A stretch of DNA of 64,000 bases from Monosporascus cannonballus (taxonomy: Eukaryota > Ascomycota > Sordariomycetes > Xylariales). Below, one piece after another: positions 1-11,322 of this stretch (positions within the stretch are counted from its first letter, which is position 1; each line of letters opens with the position of its first letter). The notes below the pieces were generated by a model. It made no database searches, was not told where the DNA came from, and saw only the letters and a list, made by a program, of their open reading frames with translations. The position numbers and the translations under genes were made by a program. The stretch is from the NCBI GenBank assembly GCA_004154925.1, contig QJNS01000039.1, forward strand, positions 65,009 to 129,008, given 5' to 3'.

Positions 1-161
1 CAGTCGTAGAGCAGATTCCAAGAAGTGAGTGTATTAGGTTACTTCCATCTGGCGTTTCCCATTAGCTGCCAGATGGTGGATTTATATTAGTGAGTGGGTC
101 GGTGGCTGATCGGTGGCTGGTCGGCTACCAGCCTCATCCTCATAGGGGCTGTATTCTCACA
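1..161 (-). repeat. LTR-A, partial, cut by the window start
   Basis: Matches the reverse complement of the LTR-A at 10748-10954 and reads nearly the same as the solo LTR-A at 41144-41349. It ends with TATTCTCACA, the complement of the LTR's TGTGAGAATA start. About 45 bp at the far end lie outside the window. It abuts the truncated gypsy-B copy M1 on its right. It is only lightly RIP-mutated: CA and TG dinucleotides remain and GC is far higher than in the neighbouring DNA. Whether it is a solo LTR or the end of an element lying outside cannot be told. Confidence 0.85.
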
Positions 162-280
162 TTTTTATATATAAGTTTTCTTTTGCCATCGTATCGGGTT
201 GTATTAAAACCCCGATTAATAGGAAAACGAAGGAATGAAATAACTTATTTAAGGTTATTACTTTTTAAACAATAAACATA

Positions 281-601
281 CTTATATATTTATATTATGC
301 TTATTACGGGTTATTATTTTGTCGTACGTTTTTGTTGGATTCCTCCCGATACGAGAAATAGGTAATACGGAATTAAGGCCTTTATAACGTTAACAGTTTT
401 TGTATTTTTCAACTTGAAAAATTCGTTTCCAACTACCTTAAGATTGAAACGGAACTTAAGAAAATTAAAAAAGAAGCGGAACAGGCGCAAGCTAAGGTTC
501 GTTGGCTTCGAAAACAAAAAGAATTATGGGCCGATCGCGTAATACGTATGCTATTCCACGGGCTTCGGTTCTTGGAGAAGTTGGATAAATTGGAACATTA
601 A
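281..601 (+). pseudogene. Antisense Zn2Cys6-like/coiled-coil gene of gypsy-B, copy M1
   Basis: Lies 3' of M1's pol on the opposite strand. Codons 416-601 are fully open and encode a lysine/glutamate-rich coiled coil ending in TAA, with the family landmarks RWLRKQKELW and RFLEKLDKL. These match LRKQK and SLDEL landmarks in the other copies. In the same frame upstream (281-415) two stops (TAG, TAA) and a degenerate cysteine array occur: Tyr codons at likely Cys sites plus one surviving Cys. The fit to C-X2-C-X6-C is poorer than in copies B1 and M4. Function is unknown; a nucleic-acid-binding or dimerising role is inference from the domain types. Confidence 0.6.
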
Positions 602-689
602 AAAAGCAGACCGAATTAAAGACTACCTAGGTTACGTTAGCAAAGGTTACGCTTCCTTTCGTCTAGTCTAACCTTAAATTTACCAATTA

Positions 690-2609
690 GTTATTTATTA
701 ATTAAGGAGCCTTTAATCCGGTTAACTTTGGCGTTATTAGTAAAAGCTCTTTAATAAGTGCTGGGCGTTAATAAGGTTTTTGATAAGTTCTCAGATATTT
801 TCAGAATCCGAATGTTTTTTCCACTTAATGAGGTACTACGTAAGTCCGTTTTATTTCCGTATGTCGAAAAGTTTCTCCATTTTATATGCTTATTCGGTTT
901 TTATTTCCAATTTATTTTATATCGTATATACTATAATTATATTTGCTATTAATTCGAATAAAGAAATATAAAAAATTGGATGGAATTTAGCATTTGGTAA
1001 AAGTTTTAATTAATAATTATTTTCTGAGATTTTCTTAGCGATATTATATAAATCGATATACTTAAAATGGAAATTTTTGTTGCGTCTGTTTGTTTAAATA
1101 TTTTTTTATAGTAAGGAAAATTATTTCCCTTTTTTCGAAAATTAATGTTTTTTAATTTTTTGTGATTATAATATTTATTTATTTGATTTTATACGAATTC
1201 CAGATTTATGTTTATTTTTTAATATAATTATTACAATTATTTTAATATAAGAATTATTTTAATATTAATTAAACCGTCGTTAAATATTTTTTTGTAAATT
1301 TTTGAAATAAAACCAAAGTTTACGTTCGTAAGTATCATTATAATGTTTTCGTAATAACTGATATTATAGGTTAACTAAGTAATAGATAACTTTTTAACCC
1401 AGTTATTTTGTTCGTAATTAATATAATATCGGAAATAAATTTCCAAATTTTGGATCATTTATTCCGCTTATTTCTTAATTTAATGTTTAAATACGTTAAA
1501 TAATTTGTAATATAAACCTATTTATATTATTAAGATTTATTAAAATTGAAAGGCAAATATCGATTTTTTATTTAAGATAATTTTCATTAGTAATCCGTAT
1601 GTAATAAAAATATATTTAAAGAAAATGTTTACTATTTATTCGGCGTTTACATCCTTATAATATGGTTAAAAAATAAAAAGATTTCGTAAATCAGTGGACG
1701 ATTACGAAAATACTATCGTAATATATTCCGGTAATTAAATCTTTTAATATAAGAAGTTTAATAATAAAGTTAAATATGATTACATATTATGGTTGTTGTA
1801 AAAGGCTTCACCTGAGCGGTCTGCAATCAGTTGCCAATGAGAGTTTATTTTCTAGCTAAAGAGAAAAGAAAGGGAAGATGAAAATACAGTTGTGTGTGTT
1901 CGCATATAAGGCGCTGCGCTAGTGCTGCTTGGTACCGGCGTTTGTCCGGTGCTCTATTATAGGGCTCTATACAGCCCCATCACAGTTGTTTTGTGACTAG
2001 TAATAGCTATAACTTTCTGTATAGTTTATGTCGTCGTATTTTCGTTCTGGCGTAAATATCGTATCACCGTATAACTTTCTGTACCATTAATTTTATTTTA
2101 AAAAAAGAATATATGCGTTAAAACCGTTTTAAAATTTTGTGGATTTTTGGATATCCGTATAACTGATATTTATGTATATTTCGTATTAAATCCTTTTGGT
2201 ATTTTTCTGGAACTTATATTCTTTTTTTTTTTAGTTTTTTAAAAAACCGTTATTATATTACTAAATCTTTTAGTATATACCTAAAGGTACTATCCGAATT
2301 ATCTTAATTTATCGTAAGCGTAAATATTTTTTCTAGTATTATCGAAAATTGTATAGTTAATTTTAACTAATTCTTTTTCGAGTTTTGGTCGTTTATTTAA
2401 GGTATTTGCTTTATTATTTTCTGATTTTTTCCTGTAGATAATAACGACATCAAAATTCGCCAGCTTTTCCGCGTAACGAAGTTATTGTTCGGTAAATTTT
2501 TTGGTCGTAATAAATCGGGTAAGATTTTGATAATTTATATAAATTTTAATCAGGTACAAATTTCCCTTTAGGAAATGATTAAATTTTTAAAATGTTATGA
2601 TAATGGCCA
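690..2609 (-). pseudogene. M1 pol, C-terminal half: RNase H end, integrase, chromodomain end
   Basis: Reading the minus strand from 2609 to about 700: the RNase H C-terminal part (about 2330-2609) parallels 15420-15590 of copy B1. The integrase zinc-binding region lies near 2020-2230 and the integrase core at about 1000-1790. The chromodomain end (WxPVxNLxNA pattern in other copies) falls near 740-790. Stops are frequent in every frame and are typical RIP products. The solo LTR-E at 1797-1984 splits the integrase. Confidence 0.75.
1797..1984. repeat. Solo LTR-E, 188 bp, TG...CA, TSD GTTGT, little RIP
   Basis: Begins TGTAAAAGGC and ends CCCATCACA. It is flanked on both sides by GTTGT (1792-1796 and 1985-1989). 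Its removal restores a run matching copies M3 (about 42235-42265) and M4 (about 63640-63680). It has near-normal base composition with intact CA/TG, unlike the host M1. A TATAAG motif at 1905-1910 could be its promoter; the surroundings are partly palindromic, so orientation is not certain. No second copy occurs in the window, so the parent family is unknown. Confidence 0.82.
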
Positions 2610-2614
2610 TAAAT

Positions 2615-2804
2615 TGTTATAGGCTAGAGCCTATAGGGCAGCTCGGGCTTACGGAGCGAGCTCCTTAGCCCGAGCTCACCCATATATATATAAGGAACAG
2701 CCATCTCGCTGGTAGCTAGCTGTTTCTCCCCTTTTTTCCTTATCTTAAATATAAACCTTCATTAGGCCGTACCTCCGTTCAACTTACGTATCGTGCCCGT
2801 TATA
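2615..2804 (+). repeat. Element C 5' LTR
   Basis: 190 bp, starts TGTTATAGGC and ends CGTTATA (CGTTACA in the 3' copy). It carries an inverted repeat, AGCTCGGGCT at 2640-2649 and AGCCCGAGCT at 2667-2676, that could form a hairpin. An AT-rich TATA-like run, CATATATATATAAGG, follows about 2680-2694 and gives the plus orientation. It is much less RIP-mutated than the element interior and than the 3' LTR. Confidence 0.92.
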
Positions 2805-2879
2805 TATATTTAAGGTTATAACTTATTATAATTTGCATGAAATTAAATATAAACGAAACATTTTTTAAAAATACCTTAA

Positions 2880-4900
2880 TTATAAATAATAAGCCAAAAA
2901 AAGTTTTATAACGAAATAATTACAAAATAATATAACCAACAAACAATAACGAACTTACGGCATTAATTTCGTCCGGAACTATTAAAAATAACTTATAGCA
3001 TTAATTATTGGTAAATATATTTCAAAAGTTTAACATATAATAAAAAAAGTTTCTTAGATTAATCCTTATTTATAACGATATAATAAATAACTTATTTAAC
3101 AGGATAACAAAAATAACAAAAATATTTTTTTATAAAAGCAAAAGAAAAAGCCTTTATAAAATAAAGCCGGTTTTGTTAAAAACTTACGGTAAGCTTACTG
3201 CTTAATAACGCGTTCGTAAAAGCGAATCGTAAACGTATAAAATGGCTTTCGTAAAATAAAAAACAAAAAACGTTCCGTTCGTTTTTCGTTATATTCCGTA
3301 TGAAAATAAAAGAAAACCGGTTTATTTCGGGTTTTTTTATAATAATTTACTTAAGTATTATAATATTTATATTTACTGAAAAATAATGGCAATTTAGCAA
3401 TTAATTCGAAATAAAAGGATTACGAAAGGATTTCGACGTTAATAGTTTTTTTCTATATATGAAAGAATAATTCGAAAATAAATAAATAATATAATCGGCT
3501 AAAGAATAATTATAACGTATAAGGCAAAATAAAAATTAACGCTTTTGAAATTATTTATTAAATTTTAAACTTATAATAAATATATATAAAAACCTAATAT
3601 AACCCTTAATAATTAAAATGATTTTCCTGAACGCCGATATTAATACGTGATTTTGTAATACGTTAATTATAAAAAATATATCTTATAATAATGATAACGG
3701 TTAAATAGGCAAAGTAAAAAAATAATTAATTATTTAAAAGTTTTAATCGATTATTATACGAGTAGAAAAATAATAATTTGGTGTTCCGGTTAATAAAATA
3801 AAATAATTAATTAATAATAATATATTGATTAATAATAATATATTAATAAAATTCAGAATTTAACTTAAATAATAAATATTTAAAAGGATATATTTATAAC
3901 GGATATCACATAATTAATTATATTAATTTGTAAATTTATAAACTAATAACAAAATGATTAAAAAAACCGATTTAAAAATAGTTCGGAATAAAATTCGGAT
4001 AACCGGGTTATACGAAATAATCTTCTAATAATAAATAAAAATTTGAAAACAAAAAAAGTAATATTTTTGTTATGCCGTTATAAACAATTCGAATTAGAAA
4101 TACCTTAAATATAAATCCGCAAAACGGTTTTGTCCGGTTAAAATGGAAATTACGGTAATAAATTCGCGGAATACCGTCAATGGGAATAACGATTCGGATA
4201 ACGAAAATTTCAAAAAATAACCCTTATTAAAAGTTATTAACAAAAAAGAACGTAATAAAAGAAAAATTACAAAAAAATAAATATTAAATGAAGTAATGTT
4301 TTTTCTATTAAACGTTTTAAGTAATAATATTATTTATATAAATATCTTGATTAATAATTAATATACTTATTATTTTGCGATTAATTAATAATTAATTTAC
4401 CGTTTAAAATTTTAACCCATATTTATTATATCCCGTTAATTTAAAGCTGGCGAAAAATAATAAGCTTATAATAACCGCGATCCGAAAAATTATTTACGTT
4501 AATGTAAATTTGGACGGCCGCCTAAAACAAATTTAAAAATACGTAATTAAAAATTTATCTTACCTTTGTTTTTTAAAAAAAACCTTAAATAAAATATAAT
4601 AATATCATATACGAGGCGAAATAACGGTTTATCGGTTTTGCGGAAAACGTTATTGCGCCTGTATTATATGAAAAAAAATATTTTAATAAGGAACTTAAGG
4701 ACCACTTAAAGGGGCGATTATAAAAATATAAAGAAATCTGTTTAACAACAATTATAACTTTCGTAGCAATAATGCGGTAAAACCGCCAAAGAAATGGGAT
4801 AAAATTATTAATAATTTTTATAAAAAACATTAATAAAGTTTTAAAGGTAAAACCGCAATTAATTTCCAAAAATATAACGGAATATTTTTTTTAAAAAGAT
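2880..4900 (+). pseudogene. Element C gag and start of pol, unrecognisable in detail
   Basis: By position this is gag plus the protease region. I cannot place a zinc knuckle or the protease active site with confidence because RIP has altered most codons. Stops occur every few codons in all frames. Assignment rests on the adjoining clear reverse transcriptase and on LTR-retrotransposon gene order. Confidence 0.45.
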
Positions 4901-5039
4901 ATAAAAATTCTGTAAGGTTTTTAAAAATAACGAAAGTTAATGGTTATTATTTTATTATAATATAATAATATACTAATAAACTTAAAAATAAATATTTTAG
5001 ATTAATAAAAAATAATTTTATAAAAACCTTTATACAGGA

Positions 5040-7870
5040 TATGAAGGAAAAAATTATTAATTTTACGCAAAATATTTATAGATTTATTTGATAAAAATTA
5101 AATTCGGATTAATAATCTTTTTGTAAATGCCCCGATATTTTTCGTAAGAAAACTTAACGGGGATTTACGATTTTATATAAATTATAAAAAATTAAATAAC
5201 ATTATAAAATAAAACCGTTACCTTTTTTTATTAATAAAGAAAACGTTACGAACCTTATTATAGGCCCGGTAATTTACGAAGTTCGACGTTCGAACGGCCT
5301 TTTACAGGTTACGTATCCGCCAGAAAAATAAATAAAAAATTACGTTCTGCATACGCTTTAGGTTTTTCGAATAATTAATATACTTATTCGGTTTTAACGG
5401 TATACCGGCTGTTTTTTAATGTTATATTAATATTATGTTATAATATTATTTTAATATTTTGTATTTCGCATATATAAATAATATATTAATTTAGTCGTCC
5501 GGCTTTTGAATCGATTATATTGCCAAAATTAAATTAGTATTTTGTTATTTAACGGAAATAAAATTAAAATTAGATCCGGATAAATACGAATTTGCTATTT
5601 AAGAAACGAAATACCAAAGGTTTATTACCGAAGTAAAAATAAACTTAAAAATTAATCCCAAAAAATAACCGTTATTCGGAAATAAAAAGCCCTTATTAAC
5701 ATAAAGAAAATTAGGAACTTTATGGGGTTCGCTAACTTTTACCAAATTTTTATAAAAAGTTTTATCGAAATAATAGTTCTTTTTTATAACTAATCAAAAA
5801 AAACCCTTTTCCGTTAAAAAAACGAAAAATAATAAGTTTTTAATTAATTTTAAAACCTTTTTCTTATAGTATTTATTTTTACGACTTAAAACACCGAAAA
5901 AAACGGTATTAAAGGTAAATTATTTTAATTAAATAATTAAAAAGTATTTATCTTCATTTAATTTATTAAAACGATTATAATTAATTGCATTTTTTTAAAC
6001 AACATTATTATTAATTAAATATAATTACGAAATATACGATAAAAAGCTATTAATTATCGTTAAAACGTTAGCAGAATAAAAAAAAGAAACTTTAAAAGGT
6101 AATTAACTTTTTTATAATCCTAATAAATTATGCAAACATTTAATACTTTATAAATACCTGCAAATTTATTAAAAAGCAAATTCGATAAGCCGATTTTTTA
6201 TCTGCCTTTAATTTTATATTTAAATATTGCCTTAATAAATTAATAAACAGATCCGATATTATGTTTTGCAAATTAAAAAACGTATTTTACGGCGAAAAGA
6301 ATATTAGGCTTAAAAGGTAAGTAATCCGATTAATTAAAAAATAATTATTTAACGAACCGTTATAAATTCAGAAAATTTTAATAGCCGTAATTTACCTAAA
6401 ATAAGGTAATAATAAACGATCAGTTATATCCCCCGGTAAAAAAATGTTTTTCGAAAAAGAATTTTTAAAAAAATAGGATTTAAAAATTATTAAAAATAAA
6501 ACCTTAAATATAATATACGCCGCCGTAACTCAAAAATTACGTAATTTCCCCCTAATAATATACGCGGTAAAGGTTTTTATAACAAAATATTTTGTAAATT
6601 TTAAAAGTTTTTAATAATTTAAAAAATATATTTAAATCCTTATTTAAAGGTTATTCCAGATGTTATTAATCCAATAAATATACAATTTTTATATTACCGG
6701 GCACTTAAAGAAAAATTTTATATTAATAATATTAATTCATAATTATTATTAACCGGGATAAATTTAAAATATACGCCGTTTTTGCCATAACTATAACGCA
6801 TATAACAAATCGTATATATAAAAAAAACGGAAAAAAGTTATTACGGCTTTTATTTATTTTAAACCGATTTTATTGAAATTTTTGAGTAAATTCTATAATC
6901 GACTTACCGGTACAGTAAAAAGAAATCCCCTGTTTTTTATGATATTCCATAATCGCCTAATAAAAACGGTGATTTTGGAGCCGATATTTAATACGGATAT
7001 AAAAATATTCGTTTAACGTTTTATTATTTATTATTAAAATATTACGGCTTTTTTAAAAAATTAATACCCGATAAAGGAAATAATTAAATGAACAAATTCT
7101 AAATTTATTTATATAACTTAATAAGTATATAATAATAATTTAATATACTTTTTTATCCTTAAATAAATAAAATTACGAAAAAAATTAATTAAAATATTTT
7201 TGCGTATTTTTATTATTTTATAAATTATATATAAGATAATTAGGCCAAACCTTTACCGGTAGTATAAATAACCTTTAACAGTAAAGATTTTTATTAAAAA
7301 TAAACCCTTTTTTCTTAATTTGCAAATATAATATAAAACTTATTAACGAATTACCGGTAACCCTTTAATTAATTTCCGAAACTGAAAATATTATTAATTT
7401 TGTTAAAAAGTTACGAAAAAATACAAAATCCGTATAAATTATTATGGCGTCGGTTTAAACCCGGATAAAATAATTAATTAATATTTTAAAAAATAAATAT
7501 TATATTTCGAAATAAAAAACTTAATATAATTAAACCTAAAAAGCGTAATTATTCCGTAATTATTTAAAAGTTTATTTTAAATATATATTTAATATAAGAT
7601 TACCGTAATTTTATTATATAACATTATAAAACTAAAGGTATAACCGGGGATATACCAGAAGTTTAATATGGATTTCTTAAAATCAATAAAAAAACCCGTT
7701 ATTTAATTATATCCTAAATAATAATTAACTATTATTAATACTATTAAAAAAAGAAATAAAATATAATATAATATATATTAAAGGCCGAAAGTACGCGTAT
7801 AAGCCGCGGCCGCCAAAAAAAGTTATTTACAAAATAAGCAGATTACGCCGAACCGGTAAAAGAATTACGT
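5040..7870 (+). pseudogene. Element C pol: RT, RNase H, integrase
   Basis: The RT block is clear at about 5100-5640: a stretch reading LRFYINYKKLN at about 5165-5200, FHRLRI-like and FGLFE-like segments, and the catalytic YxDD box seen as Y-I-N-N at 5471-5482, the two Asp codons converted to Asn by G-to-A changes. RNase H follows (about 5780-6260) and integrase lies at about 6480-7640. A short basic tail leads into a 27-bp tandem repeat. Many in-frame TAA/TAG; non-functional. Confidence 0.85.
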
Positions 7871-7965
7871 AATAATTTCGAAAATATAATTATTTTTAAT
7901 AATTTCGAAAATATAATTATTTTTAATAATTTCGAAAATATAATTATTTTTAATAATTTCGAAAA
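7871..7965 (+). repeat. 27-bp tandem repeat, 3.5 units, at the end of element C pol
   Basis: Unit AATAATTTCGAAAATATAAT plus TATTTTT, repeated exactly at 7871-7897, 7898-7924 and 7925-7951, with a partial fourth unit to 7965. The unit is 9 codons, so expansion keeps the frame. The units are identical even though the surroundings are heavily mutated. Confidence 0.95.
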
Positions 7966-8093
7966 ATTATTCGAAAATAAAAATAGGGTTGGCGAAAACG
8001 TATAGGCATAAATAAGGATAAAAGGAAAAAGATATAAAACCGCCGCCGCCTTGCCGTAATCTTATTATTCCTTAAAGGCGAAAAAAAGGGTGA

Positions 8094-8283
8094 TATTATA
8101 AGTTAAAGCTTATAAAGCAGCTCGGGCTTACGGAACGAACTCCTTAGCCCGAATTCATCCATATATATATAGGGAGCAGCCATTTTGTTGGTAATTAGCT
8201 ATTTCTCTCCTTCCCGTCTTACCTTGAATATAAACCTTCGTTAGGCCGTGCCTCCGTTCAACCTACGCATCGTGCCCGTTACA
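8094..8283 (+). repeat. Element C 3' LTR
   Basis: 190 bp, same length as the 5' LTR. Starts TATTATAAG, from TGTTATAGG by G-to-A, and ends CGTTACA. The left arm of the LTR hairpin is retained and the right arm is partly mutated. Followed directly by TSD TAAAT (8284-8288). Confidence 0.92.
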
Positions 8284-8288
8284 TAAAT

Positions 8289-10747
8289 TCCTTATTTAAA
8301 ATGCCGTAATTAAGTTCTGGTTTTTTTAAATTTATATAGAAAAATGCAATAAAATGTAATTAATCTTAATTATTTTATTATTTAATTACTGCGTTTAATA
8401 CGGAATTCGAAATATCGTTTTTTAACTTAACAAAGCGGTTTAGATCGTATATAATTAGTATTAGCTCGTTAATACTTATATTGTTGATGTTTTGAAACGT
8501 TTTTTTTGTTTTTGGTATTTCTTTAAGGTTTTTTTTTCGTAAAGCTCGTTGAAAATATAATTATTTTGCTAAAAATTTAAATAAACTTTCTGCAACAATT
8601 AGCGAATCCGAAGAATACTTATATTTTTATATTTATCGTTAACGTTTAATAGTTTATGATTGCAGCGAATGTCGTAAGATTTATCCTGATATATCCTAGA
8701 ATAATAATATATTCCAGACATTTTATTTTTTGAATATAGAATTAATTTTTCTTTTGCGGTAATAAATAATTTTACGTTTTATAAAGCTTAAAAAACTTTA
8801 TGAACGTATTTTGCATATATTTTTTCCGTTTTAAAAAGAAAAGAATATCGTCGAAATAACATATAACGGAAATATCGAAATATTTTCGTAATATATGGTT
8901 AATTATCCGTTAGAAAGTTATTAATACGTTCGTAAATCCAATTCGTAAAACCAAGTATTTAAATAATCCGTATTTTTTAAAGGTTATTTTTATTCGCATT
9001 TTCTTTTAATTTTAATAAGGCTATATTTATATTTAAGATTAAAAGCTATAAATTATTTAGCTTCGTAAAGTCGGTTTTTTGTTTTTATAATGAAAAGTAA
9101 TACTATTCGATCCTTAATAATAATATCGTTTATTTATCGATAAGTAATTATTAATTATAATTTTCTGGTTTTTTTGGTACGAAAAATATAAGGTTTTTCG
9201 CTAGTAATTTCGAAAGTCGAATCCATCCTTTTTATAATCGATTTCCTAGGAATCTTTTAAGAATATATAGTTCGTTTCTGCTAAGATTATAAATAGGGTA
9301 AAGTTTTGTCGAAGAATTTTTCTTAAGGTTTATTTCATGGTCCTATTCGTTATATTTTAATAATTTCGTATTACGGCTTTTCCTAAAGAATTGCTTATAT
9401 CTGTGATATTATGGTGGTATATTGATTAGATTTTCCGATTTTTAAGGCTGCTGTTATTTTAGATCGTTATTTAGTTGCTTAAATTTTGTTTTGATAATAG
9501 TAATAATATGTCGTATTTTTTAAGGTTTATTTCTTTCTATATTTTGTTTTTTTGGGTAATAAGGTTTTTGTCGTATTCTTATTTTTCTATTCGTCGCTAT
9601 TTTGAATCCAATATTAAAATTATAATTTTCTTTTTTTTATCCGCTAATAAGATATATGGTGAATTTTACCTGGCCAGTTTTTCCATTAATCAAAATTCTG
9701 TCCTCATATATCCATAGTAATCCTAAGATTAAATCGTAATTCCTAAATGAAACGATATACAAACTAATTATTTAATATCGTTTTTAAACAAAAATTTCGA
9801 GGTAATTAATTTCGCGTATAATTTTCCTGTTATCTGCAGCCAATTGTGGATTTTCGGTATTTCTCGTTATATAAGGTTTTAACTTATATTTTTATACTAA
9901 TTTAAGCGTATTAATTATATTTAATATAATATAATTCTCGTCTAAAGTTCCACAGTTCCATATTGCGGTATATTACGACGTTCCAATTCGTATATCCAAA
10001 GTGATAAAGTTATTAACGGTTTTTATTATCGCCTTTGAAGCGTTTTTTAGAAATTTCTTTTAATTTCTTTAGGTTTCATTATTTTGCGGCTTTTTGTAGG
10101 TAATTTCTTTTTTTTATTTTTTTTTCGAATTTATCCAATTTTGTTTATATTTTTACATTTAGCGCGTTAAATTACTTTATTTATTATTATTGCTGGTGTA
10201 TTTTTTCTTCGAATTATATAAATTGTTTTTAATTTTGTTATAATGTTTTTCTTTATCGAATAAATTATTCTTTTATATTTTTGATTACATCTTATTATAT
10301 GTCGTTTTAATTATCATTTTAAAGTTTGTTTATAAATTAACGTACTTCTTTTTTAATAGCCTTTTTTTCGTAAAGGTCTATAATAAATGTTAATTGAAAA
10401 TGGAAATTTATAATAATTCTGTAATAATGTTTTTTTATTATATGCTAAATTCACTCTTTTTTCGTTTTGTAGTTATATTAATAATAATAATAAAAAGGGT
10501 TTTCCTGCAGGTATATTGTTTGTGCGGGGCAGGTTTTTATTTCGGCTAATTATTAAATATTTTTGAAGTTATGGATCGAAAATATCTATATTATTATTTA
10601 TCGTTTTTATTATTTCCGCTACGGTTTGGAAAATCGAATTCTTCATAGTATATGCGGGTAATTCGTTCGTAAATATATTATTTCTATTTTTCGTAATCGG
10701 GATATTTTCGTCGTTAATAATATACGGCATATATTTTGCGGTATCGA
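8289..10747 (-). pseudogene. M1 pol, N-terminal half: RNase H start, RT, protease
   Basis: Continuation of M1 on the far side of element C. Minus strand: the RNase H start is near 8289-8480, RT about 8500-9420 (the 9170-9260 segment corresponds to the start of RT in copies M2 and M3), and the protease region about 9430-10000. The gag/protease spacer runs to 10747. It matches M3 (about 42870-45330) segment by segment. It breaks at 10748 in the same sequence, GTATCGA, that continues uninterrupted in M3 at about 45325. Confidence 0.8.
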
Positions 10748-10954
10748 TGTGAGAATATAGTCTCTATAAGAATGAGGCTGATAGCCGACCAGCCGCCGAT
10801 CAGCCACCGACCCACTTATTGATATAAATCCACCATCTGGCAGTTATTGGGAAACGCCAGATGGAAGTAACTTAATATACTTACTTCTTGGAATCTGCTT
10901 TACGACTGGTCGGAGATCACCTTACCCCAGCTCGCAGCTGTCCATTATCTTACA
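10748..10954 (+). repeat. LTR-A, full length, plus orientation, no clear TSD
   Basis: 207 bp, TGTGAGAATA to TATCTTACA. It contains the LTR-A TATA-type box and the shared CCACCATCTGGCAG region. The left flank is M1 (ATCGA) and the right flank is non-repeat ATTGG, which do not match as a target-site duplication. It is therefore either one LTR of a deleted element or a rearrangement junction. Confidence 0.9.
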
Positions 10955-11198
10955 ATTGGGTGGAGCGTTGATGGGGTGGAGCGCGGATGGGAGGGTTATC
11001 TTAGCTCGATGGTTTCCAGGGGTCCTTGGTAGCCATGACGATGGGATTTTTGGATTAGAGTATTCCTGAATGATGAATAAGCGAGAAGGCACAATAATGT
11101 AGGAATTGAAAGGTAAAATTCCAATATGGCCGGCGTGGCAGACGAAGAGCTAATGTAAGAGGAGTGCACGGCAAGGGAATTAAGATGTAATATGTAAA
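10955..11198. other. Non-RIPed island of normal base composition, no gene recognised
   Basis: 244 bp with roughly half G+C and plenty of CA/TG, between LTR-A and the M2 3' LTR. It includes TGGGTGGAGCG, GATGGGGTGGAGCG-type direct repeats near 10956-10990. A minus-strand open frame (about 10996-11223) runs through it into LTR-B; I see no family resemblance and think it is chance. It is most simply a remnant of single-copy DNA or the first bases of a lost LTR-A element. Confidence 0.5.
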
Positions 11199-11322
11199 TG
11201 TGACGAGCTAGGGGTTTAACCAACTATTAAACCTTAGCCGTACGGGTTTATGTTGGCAGGAGTATCGTGGGAATTTGAGCAATGGATATAGTAACGTATT
11301 ACATTTCGTAATACCAAGGGTG
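11199..11322 (-). repeat. M2 3' LTR (LTR-B), first segment, split by B1
   Basis: Starts TGTGACGAGC, the complement of the LTR-B end, and runs to TAATACCAAGGG. It continues in the same orientation at 28446 after insertion of B1, whose duplicated target is AAGGG (11318-11322 and 28446-28450). The matching undivided stretch is at 61694-61830 in the M4 LTR. Confidence 0.88.

Larger units (their letters stand above)
2615..8283 (+). mobile_element. Element C: complete-length Ty3/gypsy retrotransposon, RIP-killed
   Basis: 5669 bp bounded by two 190-bp LTRs and by the target-site duplication TAAAT (2610-2614 and 8284-8288). It is inserted into the RNase H region of M1. A purine run just before the 3' LTR (about 8074-8093) fits a polypurine tract. 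The order gag, protease, RT, RNase H, integrase is that of Ty3/gypsy. All coding frames contain many TAA/TAG. It differs from gypsy-B and D in LTR sequence and in having no recognisable chromodomain. Confidence 0.92.
162..10747 (-). mobile_element. Gypsy-B copy M1, RIP-degraded, interrupted by LTR-E and element C
   Basis: Minus-strand Ty3/gypsy chromovirus relic. From right to left it holds the gag/protease junction, protease, reverse transcriptase, RNase H, integrase, chromodomain end and the 3' antisense gene. It is colinear with M2, M3 and M4. It lacks both LTRs: the right side stops inside the gag/protease spacer at LTR-A (10748) and the left side stops at the LTR-A at 161. A solo LTR-E (1797-1984) sits in the integrase region and element C (2615-8283) sits in RNase H. 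Removing C rejoins a sequence matching the unbroken copy M3 near 42860-42900, which confirms the nesting. Confidence 0.88.

Noticed and set aside
314..517. 67-codon minus-strand open frame
   Set aside because: Antisense shadow of the M1 coiled-coil gene on the plus strand, which has the conserved landmarks.
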